Positions 1-6,335 of a DNA stretch of 7,292 bases are shown one piece after another. Position 1 is the stretch's first letter. Every line of letters begins with the position of its first letter. A program made the position numbers and the translations under genes. The DNA comes from Spirochaetota bacterium (GTDB taxonomy: Bacteria > Spirochaetota > UBA4802 > UBA5368). Location: NCBI GenBank assembly GCA_017998475.1, contig JAGODA010000161.1:1-7292 (forward strand), in the 5' to 3' direction. Below the pieces are notes generated by a model. The model made no database searches, was not told the DNA's origin, and saw only the letters and a program-made list of their open reading frames with translations.

Positions 1-1
1 G

Positions 2-1189
2 ACGTCACGGATCATAGACCGGTACGGGCCCCGGTTGACCGGCACGGAGAACTGTCGCAGGGCGGCCGACGAGCTGTACGAGGAATTGAATTCTGCCTGC
101 GATACCGCCGGGAGGGAGCCATTCGAAGTGCGTCCCGGGTCGTTTCTCGGCTTTATGAAAGTTTCCCCGACGCTTTTTATCGCGGCAACCTTCCTGCTGT
201 TTTTCGGATATGTGCCCGTGGCGGCGATCGTCTACACGATCGCGGCATTCATGGCCTTCACGCAGTTCATCTGCTACCGGCAGGTATTCGACCCGTTCTA
301 CTCCGTGCGCGAGGGCGTCAATGTTTACGGAGTGATCGAGCCCGTCGGCGAGGTCCGTTCACAGGTTGTCGTGAGCGGCCACCATGACAGCGCGTACGAG
401 TTTACCCTCATGGCGCGTTTGCCGCGTGCATACAGGTTCTGTGTGGCCGGAATGATTCTCGCGCTCACCCTTGCCCCCGTCTTCGCGTGGGCTTCGGTCG
501 CGTCATACAATCCGTGGGGGGGAGGCTCCGGGATCGCTCACGCCCTGACCGTCGGGGCGATCGTATCGTTCGTGTTCATGGTACCCATGTATTTCTTTAC
601 GGGACGGAACGGCACCCCGGGGGCGGGCGATAACCTTATAGCGTCAGCGATGATCGTCGAGCTCGCCGGGTACTACGGAAGCGCTAAGAAAACAGGAAAT
701 CACCACCTTCGGCACACGCGCATCATCTTCGCCAGCTTCGATGCCGAAGAGGCCGGGCTCCGCGGATCCAGGGCGTTCGTAAAACGTCACCGTGAGGAGC
801 TCCGCGCCGTACCGACGAGCGTGCTGAACCTTGACAGCATATACCGCGCGGACAGAATCAAGTTTCTCGTATCCGACATAAACGGATTCGTGAAACTTTC
901 GCGGAGCATGGCGGAGGAATGCATGGCCGTGGCCGCCAGGGCCGGATATGAGGCAAGGACGTTCAATGTCTACCCGGGTGTCGGAGGGACCGACGCGGCG
1001 GAATTCGCGAAAATCGGCGTCGAGGCGACCACTTTGATCGCGCTTCCCACCGATGTCGAGAAAGAGCGCATGGTATATCACACGCAGGAGGATACCGTCG
1101 AAAGCATAGAACCGGGGGCGGTGGAGGCGTGTATTCGAATTATCCACGGATATATTATAAACAAGGATCTTCACGCGGGTCCGGCATGA
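2..1189 (+). CDS. Membrane-embedded M28-family zinc peptidase, 5'-truncated by the window edge
   Basis: The frame is open to the left edge. Residues encoded before the TTG at 35 read TSRIIDRYGPRLTG, which matches the conserved N-terminal region of M28 aminopeptidases, so the true start lies upstream. 395 residues are visible. Numbering from position 2, the di-zinc ligands are recognisable in order: H127 and D129 (GHHDS), D210 (GAGDN), the E249-E250 pair (FDAEEAGL, catalytic base plus ligand), D278 (LNLDS) and H360 (YHTQED). A GTDAAEF motif before the last His fits the family. Hydrophobic stretches at about 57-92 (probably two helices), 146-168 and 180-200 predict an integral membrane protein, with two helices falling between the first and second metal motifs. 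The family hydrolyses N-terminal residues or dipeptides; the substrate and the membrane face of the active site cannot be told. All ligands are present, so it is probably active. Confidence 0.88.
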   Translation, partial: TSRIIDRYGPRLTGTENCRRAADELYEELNSACDTAGREPFEVRPGSFLGFMKVSPTLFIAATFLLFFGYVPVAAIVYTIAAFMAFTQFICYRQVFDPFYSVREGVNVYGVIEPVGEVRSQVVVSGHHDSAYEFTLMARLPRAYRFCVAGMILALTLAPVFAWASVASYNPWGGGSGIAHALTVGAIVSFVFMVPMYFFTGRNGTPGAGDNLIASAMIVELAGYYGSAKKTGNHHLRHTRIIFASFDAEEAGLRGSRAFVKRHREELRAVPTSVLNLDSIYRADRIKFLVSDINGFVKLSRSMAEECMAVAARAGYEARTFNVYPGVGGTDAAEFAKIGVEATTLIALPTDVEKERMVYHTQEDTVESIEPGAVEACIRIIHGYIINKDLHAGPA

Positions 1190-1193
1190 GTTG

Positions 1194-1213
1194 CGGCGGG
1201 CATCAGACCGCCG
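1194..1213 (+). other. Small GC-rich hairpin after the peptidase stop
   Basis: CGGCGG (1194-1199) and CCGCCG (1208-1213) form a perfect 6-bp stem with an 8-nt loop, starting five bases after the peptidase stop codon. No T-run follows, so it is not a classic intrinsic terminator. It may stabilise or weakly terminate the upstream transcript. This is seen in the sequence, but the function is inference. Confidence 0.3.
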
Positions 1214-1397
1214 TAATCCGGCCGACGGGAAAAACCGCAGAGGATGCGCGGGTAACTATTTCTAATCGGCGCTATAATGTATGTAGCGGGAAGGAGCGGC
1301 TTGCGAAAAACGTGTATATCGATATGCGTAATAATAATGTTGTAATATGAACAAGTTTAACAAATTGGAAGTAAATTTTGAATAGTTATAAATTATG

Positions 1398-1427
1398 TTG
1401 ACAGTAATTCGTGATGGTCGGTATCAT
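1398..1427 (+). promoter_or_regulatory. Sigma-70-type promoter for the acyl-CoA ligase
   Basis: A perfect -35 TTGACA (1398-1403) is followed after 18 bp by TATCAT (1422-1427, five of six matches to TATAAT). It sits at the end of an AT-rich stretch (about 1310-1430) that contrasts with the GC-rich coding DNA. Transcription would begin near 1434, leaving a leader of about 60 nt before the ATG at 1493. The rest of the 1190-1474 spacer holds only a small hairpin and an isolated TATAAT (1273-1278) without a -35. Confidence 0.65.
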
Positions 1428-1492
1428 TTGACCACAGGCGCGGGAGAAAACGCGAGCTTTCGGTAAATACAAACGTGTCAGGAGAGGACGCT

Positions 1493-3469
1493 ATGCCAAC
1501 CATAGACTATTTCAATCTGCCATGGAAAGACCAGTGGGAGTGGGAGAGGATACAGCTTCCAACGGTCACCCGGAGATACGTCGAGAATTCCAAAACATAT
1601 GCGGCAAAGGACCTGCAGCGCTTTAATCCGGCGCTGTACAACGGCGACAGCAACGGGAAAATGACCTGGGGCGAGGTCTACTCGCGGGTCGAAAACTACG
1701 CCTGCGGTCTGATGAGCCTCGGGCTGGGAAAGCAGGACATGGTTTCGATCATGGCGGCAAGCGGCCCCTACTGGACCCACGCGGACATGGCGCTGGCCTG
1801 CGCCAACGGCGTGAGCGTGGCGGTGTATCCGACGCTCTCGTTGAAGGAGGTGTCGTACATCGTCAACGACTCGGCGAGCAAATTCATATTCCTCAGGGGC
1901 GCGGGCATTCTGAAAATGATCCTCTCGGGCATGAGCCAGATGCCGAAACTCGAAAAAATCATCGTGATGGACCGCGAGTACAGGAGCGAAGACCCCAGGG
2001 TCGTCGGGATGGGAGAGCTCGAGAAGCGTGGTGTCGAGTGGAAACAGACGAAAGAGAATTACGACGCTTTCATCGCCAGGAGAGACGGGGTCGCCCTCGA
2101 CGACATCTATACCATACTCTACACCTCCGGAACGACCGGCCAGGGCAAGGGCGTGGTTCTTACCCATCACAACGCCTCGTCGAGGATGAACGGGGTGAAC
2201 GAGTTCTTCAACTACTGCGGCATGGGGTTCAAGACCGAGTACACCACGCTCTGTTTCCTTCCGCTGGCGCATATTTTCGACAGGGGCTCCTGCCAGCTCG
2301 CCGCCATCTTCAACGGCTGCACCATATGCTACGCCGACGCGCCCGGCACCCTGATCGACGATCTGCAGAAGTACAATCCCCACTGGATAAACTGCGTCCC
2401 GAGGCTGTACGAAAAGATATACATCCAGCTGCAGCAGAAGATGGGCGAGAGCGGCCTGAAGCGAAAACTCTTCGACTGGGCCCTGGGCGTCGGAGAGCAG
2501 GTGTTCATGCAGCGGCATGACCCGGAGACCGACACCTACAACATGGGGCACGATTTCGACATCACGGGGAACCTTCCTCTCGGATTGAAAATAAAATACA
2601 AAATCGCCGACAGACTCTTCGCGAAGGTGCGGGCCCTGTTCGGGAAAAACTTCAAGCATTCATTTTCCGCCAGCGCGTCGATATCGCCGGAGCTCCTCAA
2701 GTTCTTCTATATCATCGGGATCAGGGTGAGCGAGGGCTACGGTTCGACAGAGAGCTTCAACGCCTGTTCGAACATGCCGCTCAAGGCGTGCAGGCCCGGT
2801 TCGGTCGGACTCGAGTCCAACGGAAGCAGGCTGCGCGTTTCTGAAATTGGCGAGCTCGAGATAAGCGGCGCCGGCGTGTTCAAGGAGTACTGGAACAAGC
2901 CGGAGGAGACCGCTTCATCCTTTACGGCCGACGGATGGTTCAAGACGGGCGACAAGGTGGAGGTCGACAGGTTCGGGTACTACAGAATCGTCGACCGGAT
3001 CAAGGCTATCATCTGCCTTTCCAGCGGCAAGAACGTGGCGCCGGCGAAGATTGAATCGCTGTTCGCCACCAGCCCGTACATCGACCAGGTGTTCACGATC
3101 GGCGACGAGCGCGCGGTGATCTCCATGCTCTTCGTTCCGAACCTCACGTATTTCAAGGACAGGTTCGACCGCGAAGGCATCGAGTACGACAGGAGCGCGG
3201 TGGTCATCGACAACTCCGCCGGCGCTCCGATCGTGGTGAAGGTCGGACCGGACTTTATCGAAAAGGGCAATATACGGGGCCTTATCGCCGAGGAAATCGC
3301 CAGGGCCAACAGGGAGCTCGAGGGCTTCGAGCAGATAAAGCAGCACACCGTGCTCAACGAGCGGTTCACCGAGCAGAACGGCATGCTGACTCCGACGCAG
3401 AAGGTGAAAAAAAGGGTCGTTCTCGACGTATACGCCGCGGAGATCGAAAAGATGTACGGAAAACACTGA
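1493..3469 (+). CDS. Long-chain fatty-acid-CoA ligase (AMP-forming)
   Basis: This is a 658-residue ANL-superfamily adenylate-forming enzyme that activates a fatty acid to acyl-AMP and then acyl-CoA in the cytoplasm. Motifs in order are the phosphate-binding loop YTSGTTGQGKG (210-220), EGYGSTE (414-420), GWFKTGD (481-487), the hinge DRIK (501-504), SGKNVAPAKIE (511-521) and a C-terminal PTQKVKKR (634-641) with the probable catalytic Lys637. Length and the extra segment between the P-loop and EGYGSTE match the long-chain FACS group rather than acetyl-CoA synthetases. An in-frame GTG at 1475 exists, but AGGAG (1480-1484) lies 8 nt before the ATG at 1493, so that ATG is chosen. The motif usually read SGGAPL in relatives is SASASI here (392-397), which may shift substrate fit. 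It has its own promoter upstream; the chain-length preference is unknown. Confidence 0.93.
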   Translation: MPTIDYFNLPWKDQWEWERIQLPTVTRRYVENSKTYAAKDLQRFNPALYNGDSNGKMTWGEVYSRVENYACGLMSLGLGKQDMVSIMAASGPYWTHADMALACANGVSVAVYPTLSLKEVSYIVNDSASKFIFLRGAGILKMILSGMSQMPKLEKIIVMDREYRSEDPRVVGMGELEKRGVEWKQTKENYDAFIARRDGVALDDIYTILYTSGTTGQGKGVVLTHHNASSRMNGVNEFFNYCGMGFKTEYTTLCFLPLAHIFDRGSCQLAAIFNGCTICYADAPGTLIDDLQKYNPHWINCVPRLYEKIYIQLQQKMGESGLKRKLFDWALGVGEQVFMQRHDPETDTYNMGHDFDITGNLPLGLKIKYKIADRLFAKVRALFGKNFKHSFSASASISPELLKFFYIIGIRVSEGYGSTESFNACSNMPLKACRPGSVGLESNGSRLRVSEIGELEISGAGVFKEYWNKPEETASSFTADGWFKTGDKVEVDRFGYYRIVDRIKAIICLSSGKNVAPAKIESLFATSPYIDQVFTIGDERAVISMLFVPNLTYFKDRFDREGIEYDRSAVVIDNSAGAPIVVKVGPDFIEKGNIRGLIAEEIARANRELEGFEQIKQHTVLNERFTEQNGMLTPTQKVKKRVVLDVYAAEIEKMYGKH

Positions 3470-3516
3470 AAAGCAGCGGTTGCGTTACGGCCGAATCGGT
3501 GCGATCCCCGACACTA

Positions 3517-3544
3517 CAATCCCCTCCCTCGAAGGAGGGGATTG
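3517..3544 (+). promoter_or_regulatory. Perfect 11-bp hairpin enclosing the Shine-Dalgarno of the next gene
   Basis: CAATCCCCTCC (3517-3527) is the exact reverse complement of GGAGGGGATTG (3534-3544), with the 6-nt loop CTCGAA between. The 3' arm contains most of the Shine-Dalgarno AAGGAGG (3532-3538), which lies about 10 nt before the ATG at 3549. In mRNA the stem would hide the ribosome site, so it could limit translation of the downstream gene or act as a switch. No T-run follows, which argues against an intrinsic terminator. It could instead be one copy of a dispersed REP-like palindrome; no second copy is present in this window. Confidence 0.7.
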
Positions 3545-3548
3545 CTTT

Positions 3549-4031
3549 ATGTATTGGAAGATGCTGGAGTCCGTAAAGGAAAACGGCGCTGCCGCGGGCC
3601 GGCGGATGCTTGCACGCGCGGCGAAGGCGATACCTGAGGGAGGATTGTGCTGTATGGGGAATATCGGCATTCTGCTGTATGGTTATTCCAGGGCGCAGGC
3701 AGAACGGATAGCGGCGCGCATGGAGGAAGTACTCGGACGTGATGTGGCCCTGCTCGGCGCCTCGGGCGGGGAGGATAAAACGGTCGACTCGCTCCTCGAG
3801 ATGGAAGGAACGGCACGCTTCGAGGAGCGGGAACTCCGGGTCCTCATGTTTCTCGGTTTCGATGATATCCTGATCGCGCGCGCCATGGACCACTTCCCAC
3901 GGGAGGAGGATCTGCCGCGACCGATATTCTGCGGGCTTACCGAGGAAAACCAGCGCTGGGAATTTTCACATCTTCTCGAACACCTGCTCTATGAGCACCG
4001 GCGCTGGAGCGTAAAACAGGATGACAAATAA
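3549..4031 (+). CDS. DUF3783-like conserved protein
   Basis: A soluble 160-residue protein of unknown biochemical role. The stretch NIGILLYGYSRAQAERI (38-54) followed by LRVLMFLGFDDILIARAMDHF (97-116 region) and PIFCGLTEENQRWEFSHLLEHLLYEHRRW (125-153 region) matches my memory of the DUF3783 pattern. In that pattern a 'vLLyGFs' strand and a 'T..N..W.f..LLeHL.eE' helix are typical. No signal peptide or membrane segment is seen. The ATG at 3549 is chosen over an upstream in-frame TTG at 3480 because AGGAGG (3533-3538) precedes it and the TTG extension would run through the hairpin. It lies 79 nt after the ligase and may be read through from that promoter. Translation may be restrained by the hairpin that covers its ribosome site. 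The family assignment is from pattern recall, not a search. Confidence 0.8.
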   Translation: MYWKMLESVKENGAAAGRRMLARAAKAIPEGGLCCMGNIGILLYGYSRAQAERIAARMEEVLGRDVALLGASGGEDKTVDSLLEMEGTARFEERELRVLMFLGFDDILIARAMDHFPREEDLPRPIFCGLTEENQRWEFSHLLEHLLYEHRRWSVKQDDK

Positions 4032-4052
4032 CGGGGGAAGGCCGAAGAGGGT

Positions 4053-4250
4053 ATGCGTATGATTTCCCCTGTGAAGCGGTATTACGACCGGGGAGTCCCG
4101 GGATACCGATGGATCGACGAATACCGCCGCTTCGAATGGAGGCGCTGTGCGCGGTTTCGGATGGAAGAACGGGGAGAGTATCACCCGGACTGGATGCCTC
4201 CCGAAGGCAGCCTCGACACGGGCCCGGAGAGCCGGCGGCGGACTGTCTGA
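4053..4250 (+). CDS. Possible small protein, 65 residues, unknown function
   Basis: It begins 21 nt after the preceding stop, with a weak AGAGG (4046-4050) before the ATG; a second in-frame ATG lies at 4059. The product is rich in Arg, Tyr and Trp (YYDRGVPGYRWIDEYRRFEWRR in its first half) and has no membrane segment or known motif that I recognise. Codons in this frame end in G or C about 72% of the time, like the neighbouring genes and clearly more than the overlapping frame from 4109, which supports it as the coding frame here. The basic, aromatic composition might mean nucleic-acid or membrane-surface binding, but that is a guess. It could also be spacer DNA that is open by chance. Confidence 0.45.
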   Translation: MRMISPVKRYYDRGVPGYRWIDEYRRFEWRRCARFRMEERGEYHPDWMPPEGSLDTGPESRRRTV

Positions 4251-4299
4251 AGTCAGTGTTACGCGCGCCAATCACGCTTTCGGGGAGGCCGGAAATGAA

Positions 4300-4330
4300 T
4301 TGACATCGCCCGGAATGTTCGCACTATCGA
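4300..4330 (+). promoter_or_regulatory. Weak candidate promoter before the VOC gene
   Basis: TTGACA (4300-4305) is a perfect -35, but the best -10 is TATCGA (4325-4330), with only three of six matches at a long 19-bp spacing. It lies in the only spacer between the 65-residue ORF and the VOC gene, where a promoter for the three-gene set would be expected. Confidence 0.35.
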
Positions 4331-4335
4331 TACAG

Positions 4336-4381
4336 CGTGTCCGCCACGGACCCGAAGATGACCGCGGGAAACCGGGACACG
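4336..4381. repeat. Nested dyads upstream of the VOC gene
   Basis: CGTGTCC (4336-4342) and GGACACG (4375-4381) form a 7-bp inverted repeat with a 32-nt spacer. Within it GTCCG (4339-4343) and CGGAC (4347-4351) form a 5-bp stem with a 3-nt loop, so the left arm could pair in two alternative ways. Position just downstream of the candidate promoter would suit an operator or a leader structure, but arms this short can occur by chance. Confidence 0.25.
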
Positions 4382-4411
4382 GCGTGTTGATAAATGGAGA
4401 TGGTGGCGGGT

Positions 4412-4972
4412 ATGGGTACGGACAGAAAAACCACTCCGGCGGCAGTCGGCGGCAGGGTCGACCAGATCGGCATAGTGGTGCGCGATGCCGGCGAGGCAAT
4501 GAGGCGCTATGCCGAGGCGCTCGGAGTCCGGCGCTGGTACAGGGCGAACGGATCGGAAAATCCGGAGGTGGTGTCGCGCGGGAAAGAGCTCGTGCTGGAC
4601 ATCGACATCTATCTCGGATACATGGGGCGTGTTCAGGTCGAACTGATCGAAAGCAGGGCCGGGTCGGGAGGCATCTACGCCGAACACCTTGAGGCGAAGG
4701 GCGAAGGGATACATCACGTCGGATTCTTCGTTTCGAACCTGGATAAAAAACTCGCCGCGCTCCGCGCCATCGGCATCGCCCCGGTGCAGAGCGGAGAAAT
4801 CCGAAGCAGGGGAGGCGCGGTTACCCGCTACGCCTATTACGAAACCGGCGGTCCGGGAAACATCGTCGCGGAATTCATCGAAACGAAAATACTCGGCGTT
4901 CCCGTCGGCATGTCGAGTTTGATGATGAATATCGGCTGTCTCACCGGCGACGCGCAGAGGGTGCGGCTGTAG
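4412..4972 (+). CDS. VOC superfamily (glyoxalase / methylmalonyl-CoA epimerase-like) protein
   Basis: The product is a two-module vicinal-oxygen-chelate protein. Module one begins RVDQIGIVVRDAGEAMRRYAEALG and ends VQVELIES; module two begins GIHHVGFFVSNLDKKLAALRAIG and ends GNIVAEFIE. Numbering from the ATG at 4412 (186 residues), the likely metal ligands are Q18, E77, H102 and E154. The first position, often His in epimerases and bacterial glyoxalase I, is Gln here, as in human glyoxalase I (Gln/Glu/His/Glu), so metal binding may be kept. Starts at 4394 and 4400 are also in frame. GGAG (4396-4399) lies about 12 nt before 4412, a long spacing, so the start is uncertain. Family members isomerise or epimerise small acyl or hemithioacetal substrates; the substrate here is unknown. 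It is followed at short distance by a small membrane protein and an SDR, probably in one operon. Confidence 0.82.
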   Translation: MGTDRKTTPAAVGGRVDQIGIVVRDAGEAMRRYAEALGVRRWYRANGSENPEVVSRGKELVLDIDIYLGYMGRVQVELIESRAGSGGIYAEHLEAKGEGIHHVGFFVSNLDKKLAALRAIGIAPVQSGEIRSRGGAVTRYAYYETGGPGNIVAEFIETKILGVPVGMSSLMMNIGCLTGDAQRVRL

Positions 4973-5006
4973 CGGCGGCGTGCCAGTTTTTACACAAGGA
5001 GGAATG

Positions 5007-5288
5007 ATGAGCGCGCAGTTCATTAATACGGTGATGGCCATCGCGGCCGCGGCGATCGTGCTGTTCATCATCTACCATCTGGTGAAGGGTATTATCAAGC
5101 TCGCGGCAATCGTACTGCTGCTCATCCTGCTCTACGCGGGATACCTGTCGTACACCGGCCAGAAGATGCCGCAGAGCGGTGCCGAACTCATACAGCGCCT
5201 TTCCGACTGCGTCGAGGTGGCCAGGGAGAAGGGCGGGGACGTGCTGAAAACAATGCTGAGGATGGCCCCGGAAAGAGAGGGGAAATAG
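5007..5288 (+). CDS. Small membrane protein, 93 residues, unknown function
   Basis: Two hydrophobic stretches (about residues 7-23 and 28-48), separated by a short HLVKG-type polar turn, predict a helical hairpin in the inner membrane. A charged, amphipathic C-terminal tail of about 45 residues follows. Tandem ATGs at 5004 and 5007 follow AAGGAGG (4996-5002). The second gives the more usual spacing, 4 nt, so it is chosen; an upstream in-frame GTG at 4980 lacks a ribosome site and is rejected. It starts 34 nt after the VOC stop and ends 32 nt before the SDR start, so the three are probably cotranscribed. I do not recognise a family. Confidence 0.78.
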   Translation: MSAQFINTVMAIAAAAIVLFIIYHLVKGIIKLAAIVLLLILLYAGYLSYTGQKMPQSGAELIQRLSDCVEVAREKGGDVLKTMLRMAPEREGK

Positions 5289-5320
5289 GAATACAATCTC
5301 AATAACAACGGAGACTTCAC

Positions 5321-6082
5321 ATGAGCACGGTATGGTATGGACTTGAGGACATGGTGGTGGTCGTAACCGGCGGAAGCCGCGGGATCGGGCTGGAGCTCGC
5401 CAGGGCGCTGGTAGCCCAGAAGGCGAGGGTGGTAATCTGCGGCCGCAAAAAAGAGGGACTCGACGCGGCCGTCACCGCCATCAATGGCGGGGACCGGGTG
5501 CTGGCCGTACAGGCTCATATAGCGAAAGAAGAGGACGTCAACGCGCTCTTCGACGCGGCGGTAAAAGCCTTCGGACGGGTGGATGTCCTGATCAACAACG
5601 TCGGCATGAACCTGCTCACCGGCTCTGTCGTGGACACCGAACCGGCGACCTGGACCAAGATCATCGAATCGAACCTCACCGGCACCTTCCTGTGCTCGCG
5701 GAAGGCGGCAATGATCATGCGTGGACAGAAGAGCGGACGTATCGTCAGCATTTCGTCGATCGCCGGGCGAAAGGCCGCCCCGGGTATGGGAATTTATGGA
5801 ATCGCCAAGGCGGGAATAGAGATGCTCACCAGGGTGCTCGCCTTCGAGCTGGCGCAGTTCAACATACAGGTGAACGCGGTGGCCCCCTGTATGGTGAAGA
5901 CCGATTTCAGCAAGCCGTTCTGGTCGAATGACGATCTCCGGGCGCAGATAGAGAAGGGAATTCCCATGGGACGGATCGCCGAGGTGGATGATGTTATCCA
6001 TCCGGTTCTCTTCCTCTGCTCAAAGGGGGCCGAGTTCATTACCGGTCAGGTGCTGGTGGTCGACGGGGGATCCCTCGCCTGA
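5321..6082 (+). CDS. SDR-family NAD(P)-dependent oxidoreductase (FabG-like)
   Basis: A 253-residue classical short-chain dehydrogenase/reductase. The cofactor motif TGGSRGIG is at 16-23 and NNVG (a variant of NNAG) at 92-95. The catalytic residues are N118, S146, Y159 and K163, with the Ser-Tyr spacing as in FabG. The C-terminal ITGQVLVVDGG (240-250) is typical of the FabG-like group. R42 and K43 after the second strand suggest NADP(H) preference (inference). Members reduce or oxidise a keto/hydroxy group on acyl, sugar or steroid substrates; the short sequence cannot decide which. GGAGA (5310-5314) lies 6 nt before the ATG, which supports this start. Proximity to an acyl-CoA ligase and a VOC protein makes a role in acyl or polyketide-like chemistry plausible, not shown. 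Confidence 0.93.
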   Translation: MSTVWYGLEDMVVVVTGGSRGIGLELARALVAQKARVVICGRKKEGLDAAVTAINGGDRVLAVQAHIAKEEDVNALFDAAVKAFGRVDVLINNVGMNLLTGSVVDTEPATWTKIIESNLTGTFLCSRKAAMIMRGQKSGRIVSISSIAGRKAAPGMGIYGIAKAGIEMLTRVLAFELAQFNIQVNAVAPCMVKTDFSKPFWSNDDLRAQIEKGIPMGRIAEVDDVIHPVLFLCSKGAEFITGQVLVVDGGSLA

Positions 6083-6090
6083 GAAGGCGA
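6075..6090 (+). other. Hairpin over the SDR stop codon
   Basis: TCGCCT (6075-6080) and AGGCGA (6085-6090) form a perfect 6-bp stem closed by a GAGA tetraloop and spanning the stop codon at 6080-6082. The following bases are A-rich and then only TTTT at 6103-6106, so it is a poor intrinsic terminator. It may mark the 3' end of the operon. Confidence 0.3.
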
Positions 6091-6167
6091 AAAATAAGCA
6101 ACTTTTACTTGCGTGAACTGTCGAAATGTACTAGTAGATAGCTGACTGAAGGGTGCGGGAGGGCGCC

Positions 6168-6326
6168 ATGGAGGTTCAGGCTATAAGCGGTCCGGACATT
6201 GTTCCGCAGGGCTTTTCGACGCGCAGCGAAACGCCCGTTGCTCCCGCTCCCGCCGAAGAACGGCGGGAGGTACGGACGGAGGCCCGGGAAGAGAGCAGGG
6301 GGGCCGTTATCGATGCGTATGCGTAG
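6168..6326 (+). CDS. Small protein of 52 residues, partner of the downstream gene
   Basis: ATG at 6168 is preceded at 5 nt by a strong GGGAGGG (6157-6163), and the frame stays open for 52 codons to TAG at 6324. The product starts MEVQAISGPDIVPQG, has a low-complexity Pro/Ala then Glu/Arg middle, and ends GAVIDAYA. An unstructured middle with a conserved-looking short hydrophobic C-terminus is common in small proteins of unknown role that end in an 'iD.yA' motif, which I recall only loosely. There is no signal peptide or membrane helix. Only 9 nt separate its stop from the next ATG, and the next gene's ribosome site overlaps its stop codon, so the two are probably translationally coupled. No convincing promoter is seen in 6083-6150. 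The function is unknown. Confidence 0.65.
   Translation: MEVQAISGPDIVPQGFSTRSETPVAPAPAEERREVRTEAREESRGAVIDAYA
6247..6269 (+). other. Perfect 9-bp hairpin inside the 52-residue gene
   Basis: CTCCCGCCG (6247-6255) and CGGCGGGAG (6261-6269) are exact reverse complements around the loop AAGAA, within codons 27-34 of the small gene. All but two of the stem pairs are G-C, so a stable RNA hairpin is expected. No T-run follows. It may slow ribosomes or protect the downstream mRNA, or simply reflect the Pro/Ala then Arg/Glu codons. Confidence 0.5.
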
Positions 6327-6335
6327 GGTGGCGGA

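Noticed and set aside
1273..1278. Perfect TATAAT in the spacer after the peptidase
   Set aside because: No -35-like hexamer lies 16-18 bp upstream, no extended -10 is seen, and a better promoter lies at 1398-1427.
1129..1350. 73-codon + strand frame overlapping the end of the peptidase gene and running into the spacer
   Set aside because: Codon use becomes AT-rich and irregular, there is no ribosome site, and the product has no recognisable pattern.
2038..2520. 160-codon + strand frame within the ligase gene
   Set aside because: It is an Arg-rich shifted frame inside a gene with complete conserved motifs.
1478..2659. Long reverse-strand open frame of 393 codons opposite the acyl-CoA ligase
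   Set aside because: It is the antisense shadow of a well-supported ligase gene in GC-rich DNA; its product shows no domain and is rich in His/Val/Arg as mirror frames are.
4147..4692. 181-codon + strand frame overlapping the 65-residue ORF and the VOC gene
   Set aside because: The VOC frame carries clear family motifs over the same DNA; this frame is rich in Gly/Arg/Ser, typical of a shifted frame.
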